Shown here: positions 1-64,000 of the stretch, piece by piece
How positions within the stretch are numbered: the stretch's first letter is position 1
Layout of the letters: every line of letters begins with the position of its first letter
DNA from: Cristatella mucedo
Taxonomy: Eukaryota; Bryozoa; Phylactolaemata; Cristatellidae
Assembly: GCA_009760855.2 (NCBI GenBank)
Contig: WPIO01000013.1
Span: 1,214,001-1,278,000 of the forward strand
Reading direction: 5' to 3'
DNA length: 64,000 bases
Program-made: the position numbers and the translations under genes
Notes under the pieces: model-generated
The model's database searches: none
What the model saw: only the letters and a program-made list of their open reading frames with translations
What the model was told of the DNA's origin: nothing

Positions 1-213
1 AAAGATATGGGATTAATTCACAGCACAGCTTAACTACTTGAGTACGAAGAGCGAGCAGTACGATGCCTTGCCTGATTGGAAAGAAGTTCTGATAGGTGGG
101 CTAGAGCATCTGACAATATCCAGAAAGTGTGCGACAAAAGCTTGAGGTCGATGGTGCGAAGCTCAATGGGGAGCAGGTTTGCGAGAAGTGGTGCAATGTG
201 GCCAAAAGAAGCC
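1..213 (-). mobile_element. CR1/L2-like LINE fragment
   Basis: Decayed copy of the LINE found throughout the window; compare the GCGAGAAGTG...ATGTGG block with 3206-3225. It lies in the intron after exon 51, ending about 20 nt from the donor. Confidence 0.6.
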
Positions 214-234
214 GCCCGACATTAGTCGACCCAC

Positions 235-64000
<63,766 letters not shown>

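Overview
The window is from an animal (metazoan) nuclear genome. It has about 50 spliceosomal introns, CR1/L2-type LINEs, tRNA-derived SINEs, a hAT MITE and long dinucleotide microsatellites, and nothing bacterial. The phylum cannot be fixed from this sequence. Moderate GC content, a single WDFY3-type gene and the retroelement types suit an invertebrate bilaterian, but that is inference.

Essentially the whole window is one gene, read on the minus strand: the ortholog of WDFY3 (ALFY; blue cheese in Drosophila), the very large BEACH/WD40 scaffold of selective autophagy. I placed 51 exons (about 8.1 kb of coding sequence, about 2,700 codons) from 64000 down to 235, collinear with the vertebrate protein as I remember it. 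The true N-terminus lies beyond 64000, and the last WD repeats and FYVE zinc finger lie before base 1. In transcript order the layout is: alpha-helical/ARM-like N-terminal exons (64.0-51.5 kb); a ConA-like jelly-roll domain (50.6-46.0 kb); a second helical solenoid (42.8-26.1 kb); a variable linker (25.6-24.1 kb); the PH-BEACH module (23.8-22.9 kb); the BEACH domain (21.8-12.1 kb); and the first WD40 repeats (9.4-0.2 kb).

Introns hold everything else. There are many 5'-truncated or decayed LINE copies, several tRNA-derived SINEs (one type shares its 3' tail with the LINE), nested insertions, a SPIN-like hAT MITE with an 8-bp target duplication, a diverged ~175-bp satellite, an 18-bp minisatellite, a 1-kb purine microsatellite complex and many (GA)n, (CA)n and (TA)n arrays. 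I see no other convincing protein gene, only a few unexplained intronic open frames.

The most unusual signal is in the splicing. Five of the 50 introns need a GC rather than GT donor to keep reading frame and homology, all matching AG|GC(A/G)AG(T/C). That is far above the roughly 1% usual in animals.
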